Part shown: positions 1-12,639 of the stretch, in pieces
Position numbering within the stretch: position 1 is the stretch's first letter
Layout: each line of letters starts with the position of its first letter
The notes under the pieces: model-generated
The model's database searches: none
What the model was told of the DNA's origin: nothing
What the model saw: only the letters and a program-made list of their open reading frames with translations
Program-made: the position numbers and the translations under genes
Assembly (NCBI GenBank): GCA_963942565.1
Contig: OZ012685.1
Span: 3,200,974-3,264,973, forward strand
Origin: Maea johnstoni
Taxonomy: Eukaryota > Annelida > Polychaeta > Spionida > Magelonidae
DNA length: 64,000 nucleotides
Direction: 5' to 3'

Positions 1-510
1 AACATCACAGGGGGTAGAGGAGAGGGGGGAGACAGCGGTAAGGGGTAAGGGGGGGTCACCTACTCCTCTGGGCACTGAGTGCGGTCATCAGGCACCAGGG
101 GTACACGTGAGGGGCAAGGCAGTAGGTTGGGGGGGGGGGGGGCACCTACTCCTCTGGGCACTGAGGGTGGTCACTGAGCACCAGGGATACAAGTGACAGG
201 CAAGAGAGTGGGCGAGGTGGGGGGGGGGGGGGGGGGTTACCTACTCCTCTGGGAATTGAGTATAGTCACCAGGCACAAGGGATACAAGTGAGGGGCAAGA
301 GAGTGGGTGGGGGTGGGGGGGTTACCTACTCCTCTAGGCATTGAGTATGGTCACTGGGCACCAGGTTTACAAGTGAGGGGCGGGACAGCGGGTGAGGGGG
401 TCACCTACTCCTCTAGGCCCTGAGTGAGGTCACTGGGTACTATTGTAGGGGGCACAGGCGAAGGGCAGGAGGGGTCACCTACTTGCTCTCAAGTATTGAT
501 GATTGAGATA
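1..510. repeat. G-rich minisatellite, unit about 85 bp
   Basis: Five to six imperfect units run in from the left edge. Each carries CACCTACTCCTCT, then a GGCACTGAG-like segment, a GGTCACYRGGCACCAGGG-like segment, AAGTGAGGGGC and a G run. The conserved motif begins at 57, 143, 238, 323, 402 and 476, so spacing shrinks from 86-95 to 74. Two homopolymer G runs exceed 12 bases (around 130-142 and 222-236). The + strand is strongly purine-biased and could form G-quadruplexes. No coding potential is seen. The array start lies outside the window. Confidence 0.9.
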
Positions 511-539
511 TGGGGTAAGACTAGGGGTGAGGGCCAGTG

Positions 540-1690
540 AGTCAAAGGTGTACGGGCAAGGATAGGGTGAATGCATGTCAAAGTGATTAGTAAACTCAGT
601 CAGCCTTATAATATGATTACATTACCAAGACCCCAATCAACTTTTCTCAATTAAGAAATTGGGGTAAGAAAGGGGTGAGTGGTCAAGGATAGGTCACATA
701 GATAAGAACCATAGCACTAACAAGGTGATTAGCAATATTAGATAGTCAGGAGTCATGAGGGTTGGGGGCTGTAAAGTACAGAATATGATTACTTCTCAAA
801 GACCCCTATATAGTTTTCACAATTATGGATTATAAGGGTAACAAGGGAGTCAGGGGTGCAATATATAAATCAAGCACATTAAGCTGACAAGGTGATAAAC
901 AAAGAGGGAGGTTTGAAAAAGGGGCTGTAAAGCACAGAATATGATTACATTAGCAAGACCCCTATATACCTTTCACAATTGAGAAATATACCGGTAACAT
1001 GGGGAATCAGGGGTTCTGTGTAAACATCAGCTACATTAAGCTGACAAGGTGATAAACTAAGAGGGGGATTTGAACAAGGGGCTGTAAAGCATAGAATATA
1101 TGATTACATCAGCAAGACCCCTATATACCTTTCACAATTAAGGCCCATAGGGGTAACACTGCAGTCAGTGGTGCCAAGTATAAATCAAGTACATGAGCTC
1201 CATTACGCCAGGAAATATAAACTTAAAATTATATAGTTCCTGATTACGCTGACAAAGTGATTAACTAATTATGTGAGGAGGTTAAACATGGAGCTGCAGG
1301 CACAGAATATGATTACATCAGCACGTTATACCTTTCACAATTAAGGAATAAAGGTAAAAGATGTAGTTGGGATGTCAAGCATAAATCAAGTGCATGAATT
1401 GCGATGAGCCAGCAAAGTGATTAGCAAACTAAATCAAAGAAGAATCAAGGGACTGTAGGTACAGAATATGATTACATCAGCAAGACTTCTTATTTTATTA
1501 TTCATTTGACAATTAAGAAACTTGGAAAAGATGAGGAAGCCAGGGGTCTCGTCTCGTATTTATATAAATCAGACAATTGAGCCATTAAGGTGATAGGGCA
1601 ATATGTTAAAGGTGAGAAGCAACTTAGGAAAGCAGGTATAACATATGCCTTGGTTACATCTGCAACTCTTATACCTTTCATCATTGTAAA
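540..1690. repeat. Degenerate tandem array, unit about 160 bp
   Basis: Six to seven diverged units recur, each with a GGGCTGTAAAGCACAGA-like segment, ATATGATTAC, a CAAGACCCCTATA-like segment and CCTTTCACAATTA. The motif ATATGATT falls at about 611, 783, 939, 1097, 1307 and 1466, giving intervals of 172, 156, 158, 210 and 159. The last unit near 1640 is barely recognisable. Units diverge strongly, suggesting an old array. It directly follows the G-rich minisatellite but shares no unit with it. Non-coding. Confidence 0.85.
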
Positions 1691-2399
1691 GCAATTGCTT
1701 TGTTATTAAGAGGAAGTATTCAATGAAGGAATAGTATACACAGCAAAAGTTATCCGCATCAGTTAAAGCAAACATAAACATAAAACTATAATCATAATTA
1801 ATAAAAGAGCAAACCATAAAATGGATTAATGAAGTACATTTACACAATTCTTTTCTTAAACTGCAAATTTAATATCCAAAGGTAAACAATGTCTACATGT
1901 TGATACAAATGATCCAGTAAGCAAAGAAACTGATTATTCTAATGCATTTCTATTATAACTGATTAATGAAGTGCCTAATATCAATTTGTCATTAATCTTG
2001 CAAGGTAAATATTAATTGGCATAAAACTTCTACATTTTGATTAGAGATTCTGAGACAGCAGTTAAAACTAATGCTTTATCATATTCCTTAATCAAATAAT
2101 TAGTGGCACCTGCTAGACATCACCTTAGTGGATCAACTGATATGCCCTGCTTGCAGCCAATAGGCCTGCTCTATTCTCTTTAGAATGCTCCTTGATAACA
2201 TGAGAGCAGCAGTAATCGTCCTATGGGTGCTGAACAACCAGCCGTATCACTATCACTGCACACCAGGCCTCAAGTGATTATATGGTAATTGGCCCCGTTT
2301 CAGCTACGCATATCTAGCTCTCTGCTATTGTAGAATGTTTAATTGTCAAGTACTACCAATCAACAAATTCTGCAATTTCATCAGGTGAGTGAGACAGTA
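1691..2399. other. AT-rich single-copy stretch
   Basis: I see no gene, repeat or RNA here. The short minus-strand frames (60-92 codons) are low-complexity and unrecognised. Confidence 0.6.
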
Positions 2400-2800
2400 G
2401 TGCAGAGATGATATTATGCATTGTAGCATCCCTGCAGTCCCAGCGGTGGAGGAATGCAGGGCAGAATCAGGCGCTGATCTCTGTCTCCATGGCGTCCGCA
2501 CACACAAGATGAGGCTCCAAATCCCTCAACAAATATGCGCAGAGGAGAATGCATCCTCATCATCGTCATCCTCTTTGTCGTCGCTGGAAGCGCTACAAAA
2601 GATGAGTGGGAGGAGGAGGGATAATCATGACGAGCGTATTACGCACCTGTCACTCGCAATACTCACGATGGATGAGGCCAGAGACGCAACGAATATAGAG
2701 GAAAAAACCAACGACAATGGGTGTCCTCATTGGTGTAGCAGCTGGGACAATTCTAATTACCTGTGCACCCAAGATTTCCATTGAGGTATATTTCTTATAT
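2400..2800. promoter_or_regulatory. GC-richer island, candidate cis-regulatory element
   Basis: Base composition rises and CpG appears compared with the flanks. A 122-codon + strand frame (2416-2784) spans it, with a serine run encoded by TCC/TCA/TCG-type codons. It matches no domain I know, and its run comes from simple sequence, so I treat it as chance rather than a gene. A terminal or single exon cannot be formally excluded. The function of the island is inferred only from composition. Confidence 0.3.
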
Positions 2801-2842
2801 TGGTATTTCTCTCACAGATGAAAATTGATACCAAGAAGGGAG

Positions 2843-3750
<908 letters not shown>

Positions 3751-3753
3751 GGT

Positions 3754-3905
3754 CTAGAGGTGGATCCAGGATTTCTGTGTAGGGGGTTGGTTTTAAAAGA
3801 GAGGTAGATTTACTTCATTCATATTAAGCAAAACCAAAGAAAGACAAATCCTTGCACAAATTTGTAAATTGCAAAGGGGTTACTTCATACCCTTAGAACA
3901 CCCGC
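3754..3905 (+). mobile_element. Family D, hAT-like non-autonomous element (left part)
   Basis: Begins CTAGAGGTGGATCCAGG followed by a G-rich stretch, a typical look for hAT-type left ends. It shares a GATYTACTTCATYMRTATT-like block and AGCAAAACYAAAGAAAG with the element at 18174-18324. The right end is unclear because a (CA)n(TA)n array follows at once. A duplicated target site was not found. Confidence 0.5.
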
Positions 3906-3917
3906 TGTATCTGCTAT

Positions 3918-4037
<120 letters not shown>

Positions 4038-4119
4038 ACATTAACAATTTGGTGTGTCCTCTTCCCCTCTTCGATGGGTTCAACAGAGGTGATTTGGGGC
4101 CAGCATGAACAAACTGAAC

Positions 4120-4525
4120 TTTCATTGCCCTCTATACTGCAAGTTCAATAGCAACGATTTCTGGCAATAATTGTCCACCACATCTTGACGTCATGCAATA
4201 CAAATTCTCTGCCCTATCCCCCTCTATGCTAGGAGTTCAATAGCATACATTTCTGGCCATAATTGACAACCTATCCTGGGGGCATGCAACAGTTTCTATG
4301 CCACCCCCCCTCCCCCCCCCCCCCCCCCCCAGTCAACAAATGTATCATGACATCATGCAACATAGTTTCTCCATCCCTCTCTCCCCGCCGCGAATGTGAG
4401 TTCAATAGCATAGATCCCCCCTCTCCCCGCCATGACTGAGTTCAATAGCATAGATCCCCCCTCTCTCCGCCACGACTCCTGAGTTCAATAGCATAGATCT
4501 GTGCTGTAATTGATGCCTTACTTCA
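4120..4525. repeat. Degenerate tandem array with GAGTTCAATAGCATAGAT core
   Basis: The motif AGTTCAATAGCA recurs near 4143, 4229, 4401, 4440 and 4486. Spacing is about 86 bp early, then about 40 bp in a run of CCCCCTCTCYCCGCC-type units. A homopolymer C run sits at about 4311-4330. It looks like a long unit that later amplified a shorter subunit. Non-coding. Confidence 0.75.
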
Positions 4526-4554
4526 CACACACACAGGTCTCTTGCCCCTTGATG

Positions 4555-4900
4555 CCTCCCCTATTTATTCTGTCAGTCGGCACAAACTGCTCCCTAGCCA
4601 CCGATTTTCAGCCTCGGAGCCGTAAGTCTGCGTAATTCCTCGCTGTGATCACGAGTCTCAGCGGTCATGAATGTGCTGTGGAAGGATGATTTCTATGGTA
4701 TCCTGGCCGGGGATTTGTTATATGACATTCAGTGAAGAGGAGGGGGCAGAATACAGGGATCAGGCGGAGATGGAACGGGATTGTGGTAAAACAAGGTATT
4801 AATGGCATGCCGCCTCCCTACCTTTCAGCGGCTAAATGCAGCCACAGGTTATAAATTGCCTCATTATCCAGACCACTATAGGCCAAACCTCTCAGTGACT
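4555..4900. promoter_or_regulatory. GC-richer island, candidate cis-regulatory element
   Basis: A non-repetitive CpG-containing block lies between repeats, with no long frame. Its composition contrasts with the AT-rich flanks. It ends shortly before a family C MITE. Function is inferred only. Confidence 0.3.
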
Positions 4901-4996
4901 CCTTTCATTTCAAATATTCATCACAACACAGAATAGTTCTTATAACCTCTGCTTTTACTCTCACATATAGTCCTTTTTTGATAAATATGGTAGCTT

Positions 4997-5282
4997 GGGA
5001 TAGGTACCTGTACTCCATGGGGAAAAAGATTGTATCTAAAAAGTTAAGTATCGTTTAAGATTAAAAATATGTATAGTATTGTATTTAATTGCTTCTTGAA
5101 CGACTCCTCACAAAGGCAGTTTGCTATTTTAAGTGAAATTTATGAAGGTGACAGTTCTAAAATTAACCAAATTGGGCCCCTGGGAGGCAAACAGGTGGTA
5201 AAGAAAATTGTTAAGGTATCATATCTTTACGGAAATATTGAAATTGTATTGCATTACAAAAGAAATGAAAGGTGCTAATCCC
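4997..5282 (+). mobile_element. Family C MITE, copy 1 (286 bp)
   Basis: Ends are GGGATAGGTACC and GGTGCTAATCCC, an imperfect ~12-bp terminal inverted repeat. The interior shares GGCAGTTTGCTAT, GGTGACAGT, CCTGGGAGGCA and ATATTGAAATTGTAT-type blocks with copies at 12640, 40524 and 48938. A 69-codon frame inside is not conserved among copies. I found no convincing target-site duplication, so the superfamily stays open. Confidence 0.7.
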
Positions 5283-5287
5283 TAATT

Positions 5288-5990
5288 GACTCACATAGAA
5301 TGTACTCATTCAAATGTATCAACTCAAAATATAGAATATGATTTAAAAGAGACGATAGCCTGGATAAATGTTGGCCTACAATTGAATTTCAAACTTTCCC
5401 AAACAACACTCAAACGATTCAGTACAAAAAGGGGATGGAGGAATTCAAAAACTACATATAAACCAACACACTGACTAATGAAGTATCCCATCTTAGCTAC
5501 CTGTAACCAGTTACAATTAAAATGTATCACATATTACAAGTGAAACATACTAGCTTACAATGGCAACATTGTGAGCAACATCTATTATACCATAGTCATC
5601 AGTTACTAAATTCCCATTGCAATAGGAACAATGCAACTTTGTCCTACACTAGCAACAAAATGACAAAGGTCAAGTGATTAGTAACAGAGTATATGTTGTA
5701 TTTTAGAACATATTTTCATATATCTGCCACATTATTCCAAAAATATATTGATCATTATTGGAATTAGCATTTAATCAACAGTAATGAGATAGAAAATGTC
5801 ATTTTGGGAGATGCAGCTTTACTCACCAGTACCACAGACATCTCAATCAAAGCAGATATTCCACCCAATACATACCTGCAATAAAAAGAGAGAAATATTT
5901 AGATACAAGTAACACATAATTGATATCTAAAACATTAAGCTTTCCTGAAATGATACTCACAAGTCTAAAATAATACCCAACATTGCTAAT
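5288..5990. other. AT-rich spacer
   Basis: No gene or repeat recognised. Short frames at 5286-5530 are unremarkable. Confidence 0.55.
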
Positions 5991-5997
5991 AAACAAA

Positions 5998-6140
5998 TAA
6001 TAATAATGATGATGATAATGATGATGATAATGATAATGATAATGATAATAATAGTAACAATAATAATGATAATTATAATTATAATAATAATGATAATAAC
6101 AATAATAATGATTATAATAATCATAATAATAATGACAACA
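5998..6140. repeat. (ATA/ATG)n trinucleotide microsatellite
   Basis: An impure ATAATGATG-type array, AT-rich with scattered AAC interruptions. Confidence 0.95.
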
Positions 6141-6392
6141 ACAACAACTGGTAACACAGTCAAATACAGCAATAGATTTTTGCTGTGGTCCTCAGATTAA
6201 AGCATGTAAACCGAATCGGGCCTCAGGGTTGGAAATTGTGCTTCACGGTATTCTCTCTTGGATGATGAGAGAAGTGGTGCAATTGTTATATCTAAAGATA
6301 TATGTGACACTCCTGCAGTGTGACCAACTAAGTTCACATATTTTAGGGTAATGCATGAGAAGGAAGAACCTGCAGGTAAAACATGATGAGAC

Positions 6393-6599
6393 TTAACTCA
6401 ATCATGCCTGTAGCAGCCAAAACAGCCTGACAATGTTGGTAAAATCTTTCTAACAAAAGCAATATTCAGAAAATATTTCAAGAATTGTTTATCGGCACTC
6501 TATTTACAACTTTCCTTGAAATAGATTGCGAATTTATGTTTCATTCCCAAGTTATTTTTAAAAGTATGACGGGTCCAGACGACAGCATGAATGGGTTAA
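6393..6599 (+). mobile_element. Family A MITE (TTAA-flanked, piggyBac-like), copy
   Basis: This copy defines the + orientation. It starts TTAACTCAATCATGCC and ends GCATGAATGGGTTAA, with family blocks in order: AACAGCCTGACAATKTTGG near the left, AAAATATTTSAAG then CTTTCCTTGAAAT in the centre as an inverted repeat, and AAAGTATNANRGRTCCAGACGAC near the right. CCC/GGG ends next to TTAA fit a piggyBac-type non-autonomous element. A TA target with longer termini is the alternative. No transposase is present, so it depended on an enzyme encoded elsewhere. Confidence 0.85.
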
Positions 6600-6892
6600 T
6601 AGAAACATGTGGGATGTGGTGCTGACTCACAAATGAAGTATGATTTGATTACAATGCTAACAATATAAAAACAGAAATGGAGGCACATCACGTAATGTCA
6701 CACAAGAAAGAGGCAATAAAGAGGTCATCAAAACAACTCTATACAACAAACATGCACAATACACATGATAATGTGTAGAGGAGTGTCTATGATTCCAGGG
6801 ATGTCCTGGTATAGAATCCTGAAGCAAATACAACTGTAGTCCTGGGGCAGAGCATATTAAATGGCCGGCATGCAACGATTGGTCCAAATAAT

Positions 6893-6908
6893 TGCCACCA
6901 AGTGGCAG
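6893..6908 (+). promoter_or_regulatory. CTCF-like motif
   Basis: The sequence TGCCACCAAGTGGCAG fits the CCACYAGRTGGCAG-type core closely and is also an inverted repeat (TGCCAC / GTGGCA with a 3-nt centre). A single motif match is weak evidence of binding. Confidence 0.35.
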
Positions 6909-6949
6909 TTTGATATATGGTTCGATATCAATGATAAACAATGATAATT

Positions 6950-7535
6950 TGGAGACAATACATATTGATTTAGTTGACTTGTTTAATCAAATTTGAAAAA
7001 AACTAATGAACAATAATTGAACGCGCTTAAACAGAAATGCTGTTTGAGAATAGTCAGAATCCTCAGTGCTAGTTGTATTATGCCTGTTGCTGATGTATTG
7101 TTTTTGATAGTTGGTGGTATAACTAAAATATTCAATTTATAGAGATTGGGAGTTTCATTTAACCGGCTTCCACCTTTTTGACAAAAGTTTTATAATAGGA
7201 ATTTCTCTTGTTAAAAACAGAGTCGGAGAAAATGTATGTATCTTATGCAGTTTCCTCTAAAAATAGTCCTGATTATTTCTTAATTTCGCCTTAAATCATA
7301 ATTGTACACTTGAAAAAAATAGAATTAACTTTTGAAAAGGACTGATGCAGGCATAATTCACTCATGAAAGCAAAAACAGAGTGCTTTCATGCAAAAGCAC
7401 ATCAGATTTAATTATATACAAATACAGCATCAAATGTGCAAATTTCCATGATTTACTTGTGCCTGCAAAATATCTCAGGATAGAAATGTTGTGTGACAAC
7501 CATTCATTAGCAGTCATCCCAAATCCTTCAGATGC
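6950..7535. other. AT-rich spacer
   Basis: Nothing recognised. Confidence 0.55.
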
Positions 7536-7539
7536 TGCA

Positions 7540-7760
7540 GACTGTTAGTAATGTCTGTTTGAAATGCCAAGACTTACAGACCCATGGCAAGCAAATGACA
7601 CGCAAGTCATGCAACAAATTCCGTTTGTCTCCCGCCATCTGCCTGGGTGACCTTGAATGAGTCACAAGGTCAAAGTGGAGCGACAAGTTGCTGGAGTCAT
7701 TGAAGTTTTATTTGACTATGGCATGCACGTATCACACAGATTGGATCTATCCTCCAGCAG
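7540..7760. promoter_or_regulatory. Candidate enhancer with nuclear-receptor/AP-1 composite
   Basis: At 7648-7672 a TGACCTTGA site, an AP-1 site TGAGTCA (7658-7664) and CAAGGTCA (7665-7672) lie almost end to end. The two receptor half-sites TGACCT and AGGTCA are everted with 13 nt between them. Surrounding sequence is GC-richer than the flanks and non-coding. Such clusters are typical of steroid-receptor or ERR/SF-1-type sites. Function here is inferred. Confidence 0.4.
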
Positions 7761-7764
7761 TCCA

Positions 7765-8985
7765 CTCAAGGTTCACAAACATGATGACATTTTAAGAAAG
7801 AATGTTTTATTGTGAAATTGCTATTCGATAGCTACAGATAATATGATTTAGTTCACAGGGCATCTATAGACCTAATTCAAATATCAAATGCTCCATAACG
7901 AAATGCAAATTTCTATATGAAATATAAGTTGAATATAAACATATATGTAATATTTTGCATCTATCATAAAGACTGACATAGTGTCAAAAAAGTAAAATCG
8001 GACAAATGCAAAAAACAAAAAATCATTTCTTGAAATGAAATTTATTCAAAACTTATTATACATAACTGCAAGGAGTAGTTGATTCTTTGATGCTGCACAA
8101 GTTGATTAAGGTTTCTTCAGCAAACCAATCATGAGATGGGAATGAGATGAACGAATACGGGCAGAACTCCAAAACCATAGCCATCATATTCAATCAGGCC
8201 CCCTTCATACACACAATAACATCTTAAAGCACTTGGCAGATCCTAAACCGGCTGTATAAGTCACACAACTTGACTCAAAACCCACAATCTCAGGAGCAGG
8301 GAAATAATGTGTGAAAGGATAAACGTGCCAGACATAGGAAAGTACCCCATATTAATCTCAGGAGCATCATTTCCATGAGGACAGAGCTATGGAAAGGTGT
8401 GACTCAAGAAATCTGAAAATACACAACCACACGGCTGAATGCCACCTAGTTTAGGGGCATGGATGCATGGATGCTACGTGGGTCATTGGTGTATTGGTTT
8501 ATTTTTTTGACATGTTGTCCATGGGTGTTTGACCAACCAGGCACTGGCAGATGTACGGTTGATTGGTGCAAGAAGCAAATATCTGTACTGTATGTTTATT
8601 TAGACCTCAGCCTAATACTCCCCTTTAAATCTTTACAGATATTTAGATGAAATAGAATAATAGTTATATTAAAAGTACAATCCAGTTGACATTTTATATG
8701 GCATTCTCGGGATAAATAGGTTAAGAGGAAATTGCACCACAAAACTAATTATTAGCCCAAAACTAATAGGACTAAATGCACTGTCAGGTTTCATGACAGT
8801 TGCCTGTTCCCATTCCAGTAGCGGCCCAACCAGAAGCTCCCAGCAGCGGCCATTCAAACAACAAATATCCTCGTTAGACGATAATTAACTTTTGCATCAG
8901 ACAATTTTTTCAGAGCTGTGAGTTAGCTGGGGGAGATTAAAATGCCAGTGTTAGACTAGCGATCATCAATTATGCAGGTGACATT
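7765..8985. other. Single-copy AT-rich stretch
   Basis: No gene or repeat copy recognised. Frames at 8459-8650 (+) and 8669-8857 (-) are short and unrecognised. Confidence 0.5.
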
Positions 8986-8989
8986 TGTA

Positions 8990-9245
8990 TGCGCAAAGTG
9001 AAATAGTACCAATAGCGATCTCGAGCCTCGCCAATCAACCAGAACGCTTGTCCATCACCATGACGACTGACAGTTGTCGCTATGGAGTGCGCGCGGTTTG
9101 GGACTTAACCATAATAATAATTTGTGGGGGGATTGAAAGGCTTGCCATACACTTCTCCTGGTAGACTTGGGTAATATCCTTTCTCGAGTGGCGCGGGATG
9201 GCAATAAATCGTGGTCGCTACACCTTAATACATAACTCACAATAA
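8990..9245. promoter_or_regulatory. GC/CpG-richer island, candidate cis-regulatory element
   Basis: Contains CCAATCA, CAATAAATC and several CpGs (GCGCGCGG near 9090) in otherwise AT-rich DNA. No repeat similarity was seen. A 61-codon minus-strand frame is not convincing. Confidence 0.3.
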
Positions 9246-9383
9246 CAGCTCATGCATGAGGAAATTCCAGCTCTCAATAGCGTATAGCACTCATGGCAGC
9301 TTAATGACCAATAACTGCTCATGTGACTCTGAGGCTCTACAGTTGGAATAAATTAGGTCACATGTCACACTCAGGCCTTAACA

Positions 9384-9475
9384 TTAAACCATTCATGCCT
9401 AAAGTGACCAAAACTGCTTGATTAATTTGGTGATATCTTTCTATAAGGGCTGGCCCTTTCTTGTAGGCACAAATT
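9384..9475 (+). mobile_element. Family A MITE fragment (left part)
   Basis: Has TTAAACCATTCATGCC then AAAACTGCTTGA and TTTGGTGATATCTTTC, as in the left third of family A. The rest is missing. Confidence 0.6.
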
Positions 9476-9770
9476 AGGGAGAAACAACCAAGACATATAA
9501 TAAGGCATTATGTGAAGACTAACCATAGGGGACTGATGAGAGAAGTCTCACAGGCTCAGTGATGCTAAGAGAAACATGTAGAAACGACACCACAGACGAA
9601 GGCCAGTCCCTTAGATGAAGGTGCATATTTGCTTTGATGTGGCAGGCAGCAGCCCATTACCTGTGAACCCATAGGAAACCCACCTCCCTTAACCAATATC
9701 CTGTACTCCCTCTAGTCCTGCCGCAACCATCATTAGGACAACTACTAATACTACAAGCTCCCAGAGCCTT

Positions 9771-10197
9771 TTACCCATGCGAGCCTGGAGATGTGTCACC
9801 TGAATATCTGACACCTTAGAAAATACCTCTGGAATTAATCATTAATTTGAAGGTAACAATATTAAACTATAATACTTATAAAAGTCTCTTAGAGTAGTTT
9901 GTGTTCTAGTAAATATTTCTCCTTAAATATATTCTCAAGAGTTCCACAATACTATCCTCTGATACTTATAAAAGTCTCTTTAAGATATTGAGAGTTGTTT
10001 GTGTTCTGGTAAATATTTCTCGTTTAAATATATTCTCAAGAGTTACGCAATACTACACTATGATACTTATATAAGTCTCTTAAAGATTTGCAGAGTTGGT
10101 TGTGTTCTGGTAAATATTTCTCCTTTAAACATATTCTCAAGCATCAGAAAAGAATCCCAAAATCCCTAAGAACTCTTTTGGCCATTGGAAGGGTAAA
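9771..10197 (-). mobile_element. Diverged family A MITE with internal triplication
   Basis: The left side TTACCCATGCGAGCCTG and the following CCTCTGGAATTAATCATT resemble the minus-oriented left arm of family A. The right side ends GGCCATTGGAAGGGTAA. Inside, a 90-101-bp segment beginning GATACTTATAAAAGTCTCTT is repeated three times (9871, 9961, 10062), each with GTGTTCTRGTAAATATTTCTC. The membership is tentative; the triplication is certain. Confidence 0.5.
9865..10143. repeat. Three tandem copies of a 90-101-bp unit
   Basis: Units share an ATACTTATAWAAGTCTCTT start and end near TATTCTCAAG. Identity is high enough to align by eye, so this amplification is younger than the element around it. 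Confidence 0.9.
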
Positions 10198-10254
10198 TGG
10201 GATTTGAATAAAAATTCTGTTTAATCATTTATCATAATATAACAAAATAGCACA

Positions 10255-10665
10255 GCAATCAGACTATCTGTTTCCCTCTGTCCTAAAAGCCGATCACCCA
10301 ATCATAGTGCAAGAATAGCGCCTCTCCGGAGCCCCACACCTTTCCCTGCCCTCATCCATCATTATTCACAAGCAGCCAGCCTAACACTACAGGATTATCA
10401 AACCAAATTTGACAGCTGGGATTTTCCTCCATAAATCTGGCCCGCTCAAAGCATTTGCTTGACAAATGAAGCTGATTCCTCTTGGAGCGCGGTCAGCACA
10501 GTGCCACATCAATTTCTCCTTGGCTCTGTGCGAAAGGGAAATTTAATCAAGGTGAAGCTGGGCCCGGCTCTGAGCTTCTTGTCTTGATTCAGACTGACGC
10601 GCCACTGAGAACTAACTTTCTTGCTGCATCAGCTAAGAGTGTAGACATGCCTCGAACAAATATGC
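10255..10665. promoter_or_regulatory. GC-richer island, candidate cis-regulatory element
   Basis: Long non-repetitive block containing GACAGCTG, ATTTAATCAAGG, GGGCCCGG and several CpGs, with no coding frame above about 80 codons. It resembles conserved non-coding elements in composition. Conservation cannot be tested here. Confidence 0.35.
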
Positions 10666-10689
10666 CTGATCTCTACAAAGTCACGAGGC

Positions 10690-10835
10690 CTAACCCGATA
10701 GCCAGGTGGTCAAAAGATTAACAAGATAGAGATCGAGACCCGGAATTGGGAATGAATTTCCTTCTCTTTACCAATAGTTCCAAGGGGTCTTTGGGTTACA
10801 GAAGCACCATAGACAGCCCCTTAATGCTGCATAAT
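10690..10835 (+). mobile_element. tRNA-derived SINE with microsatellite tail
   Basis: A promoter-like pair is present: TAGCCAGGTGG (10699-10709, A-box-like) and GATCGAGACCC (10731-10741, B-box-like), with tRNA-like spacing of 32 nt start to start. A unique body ending TAATGCTGCATAAT follows, then a (TA)n(CA)n(TA)n array that would be the 3' tail. No second copy of this SINE is seen in the window. Confidence 0.55.
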
Positions 10836-10970
<135 letters not shown>

Positions 10971-10974
10971 ATCG

Positions 10975-11730
10975 ACCAGGCCAACCCTTTAAAGGGGATG
11001 TAGCCTGGCATCAGATCCCCCAATAGAAGAGATTCCTGTTGATACAAGGTAAGTAGTATATTGCCACAGGAATTGTTCAGTGAGTGTGTGTGTCTGTAGA
11101 GTCATTCGGGTGGAAGGGTCTCATGTGTGAAATGGGTCAAATTCTCTAATATCATTAAGCTGCTCCCTTTGTTCACCTGCTCTCTACCTGTGTACCTCTG
11201 TACCTGTGCTACCAACTCACCTGATCACTCCTACAGCATCTTCTAAAAAACTCTCAATTTGGAATTTTGTTAATTGTCCCCCAATCTCCTGTGCCATTTC
11301 TAGTCATTTTATTTTTATTCTAATTTACTAGTAGAGAGAAAAATGAAATTGATCATAGAAAAACCAGAAAGGATATGAAATGATTTTACCTGCAGCATGT
11401 GCATATAATTCAATTAACTAAGTGGAAGAAAACAAAAAATACATGATATAATAAATTGAAATAAAAAATCTTATCCATTTGAATCACATCCATTTCTTTG
11501 ATTCAATTTGTAAAATGAAATAGAAATACAAATCTCACCCATTTCAGTCATAACATCCATTAATTTGATTCAATTAGATCAGCACACAATTTTCGAGTAA
11601 AATCAATGGAAAATGTGCATCAGTAGAATTTATTTCATAAAGATTGTAAAATTGCTGCAAAGAAGCTGCACTTCAAAATATGCTTCCCCGTGATAGGAAA
11701 TATGTAGGTAATAGGAGTGCTAACAGCCAC
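10975..11730. other. AT-rich spacer
   Basis: Nothing recognised apart from a GTGTGTGTGT run near 11085. Confidence 0.5.
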
Positions 11731-11737
11731 TTCCAGG

Positions 11738-11950
11738 ATAACCCATTAAAGCTCACTGTGGCCAAAAGTGGCCTGAAAATTTTGATGAGATCTCTCAAGA
11801 AAAAGCATAGTTCGGAAAATATTTCAATGAGAAATGTTATTTAGAACCCTACTAACTGTCCTTGAAATATTTTAAGTGATTCTTAATTTCCCAGTTATTG
11901 CTAAAAGTATCTTGGATCCGTACAAAAAATTTAAGTGCTATAGGATGCAA
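11738..11950 (+). mobile_element. Family A MITE, right end lost
   Basis: Left end is ATAACCCATTAAAGC. AAAAGTGGCCTGAAAATTTT, GAGAAATGTT, GTCCTTGAAATATTTT and AAAAGTATCTTGGATCC follow in family order. The terminal GGGTTAA is not recognisable. Confidence 0.75.
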
Positions 11951-12384
11951 TTTACAGCTCTCCTGTCACATCACCCCTATTCTCATCATTGGAATGACTG
12001 ACTGTTATTGAGCCCATCATTGGTAAGGTGATAATGCAGCAGCCTCCATGGCATTAGCTAAGAGCTGTCACTAGTCCTCTTTTAACCAACAGCCACCAGC
12101 AAGAACTTTGGCCAGACCACCTGCTAGGTAGGAATCATCTAATTATACATGCAATATGATTCCTACAAAACTTGACTTATTAATCCCTGATATTTCAATA
12201 TCACAGTTAAATGGAACAGAACAAAAGTTACTTTTCAAAGCATAACCGTAATGATTCCTAATGGCATTTTTGACACAACTCAAGATTTAGAAGGGAAAAC
12301 AAATAGTAATATTGATGATGATATGATATATAAACAATTCTGGCTATATCCCATCTTTCCCTTTCTCACCAGTTTGCACTGTAA

Positions 12385-12400
12385 TGCATCTAGTGGCACG
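12385..12400 (-). promoter_or_regulatory. CTCF-like motif
   Basis: TGCATCTAGTGGCACG reads as a CCACTAGATGC-type core on the minus strand. Motif match only. Confidence 0.25.
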
Positions 12401-12639
12401 CTACCAATACGCATTAGGCTCTGTGTGTACTCACTGCAGTACTTAAATATGATATACATTAAGATAATGTATTAATCTACTTGTAGTGTATACAGTATCA
12501 AATACAAATCTTTTATACTATGCAGTCTTTGTTTAATGTTTACCTCTTTGACATATCAAGTCTTGCAGCTAATGTAAACTGCATTGTGGGTATCAAAGCT
12601 TAACAAATGTGCAGATAGATGGCACTGTCCATTCTGTGG

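Noticed and set aside
2416-2784. 122-codon + strand frame with serine run
   Set aside because: No known domain. The serine run comes from simple TC-rich trinucleotides and no promoter or splice context supports it.
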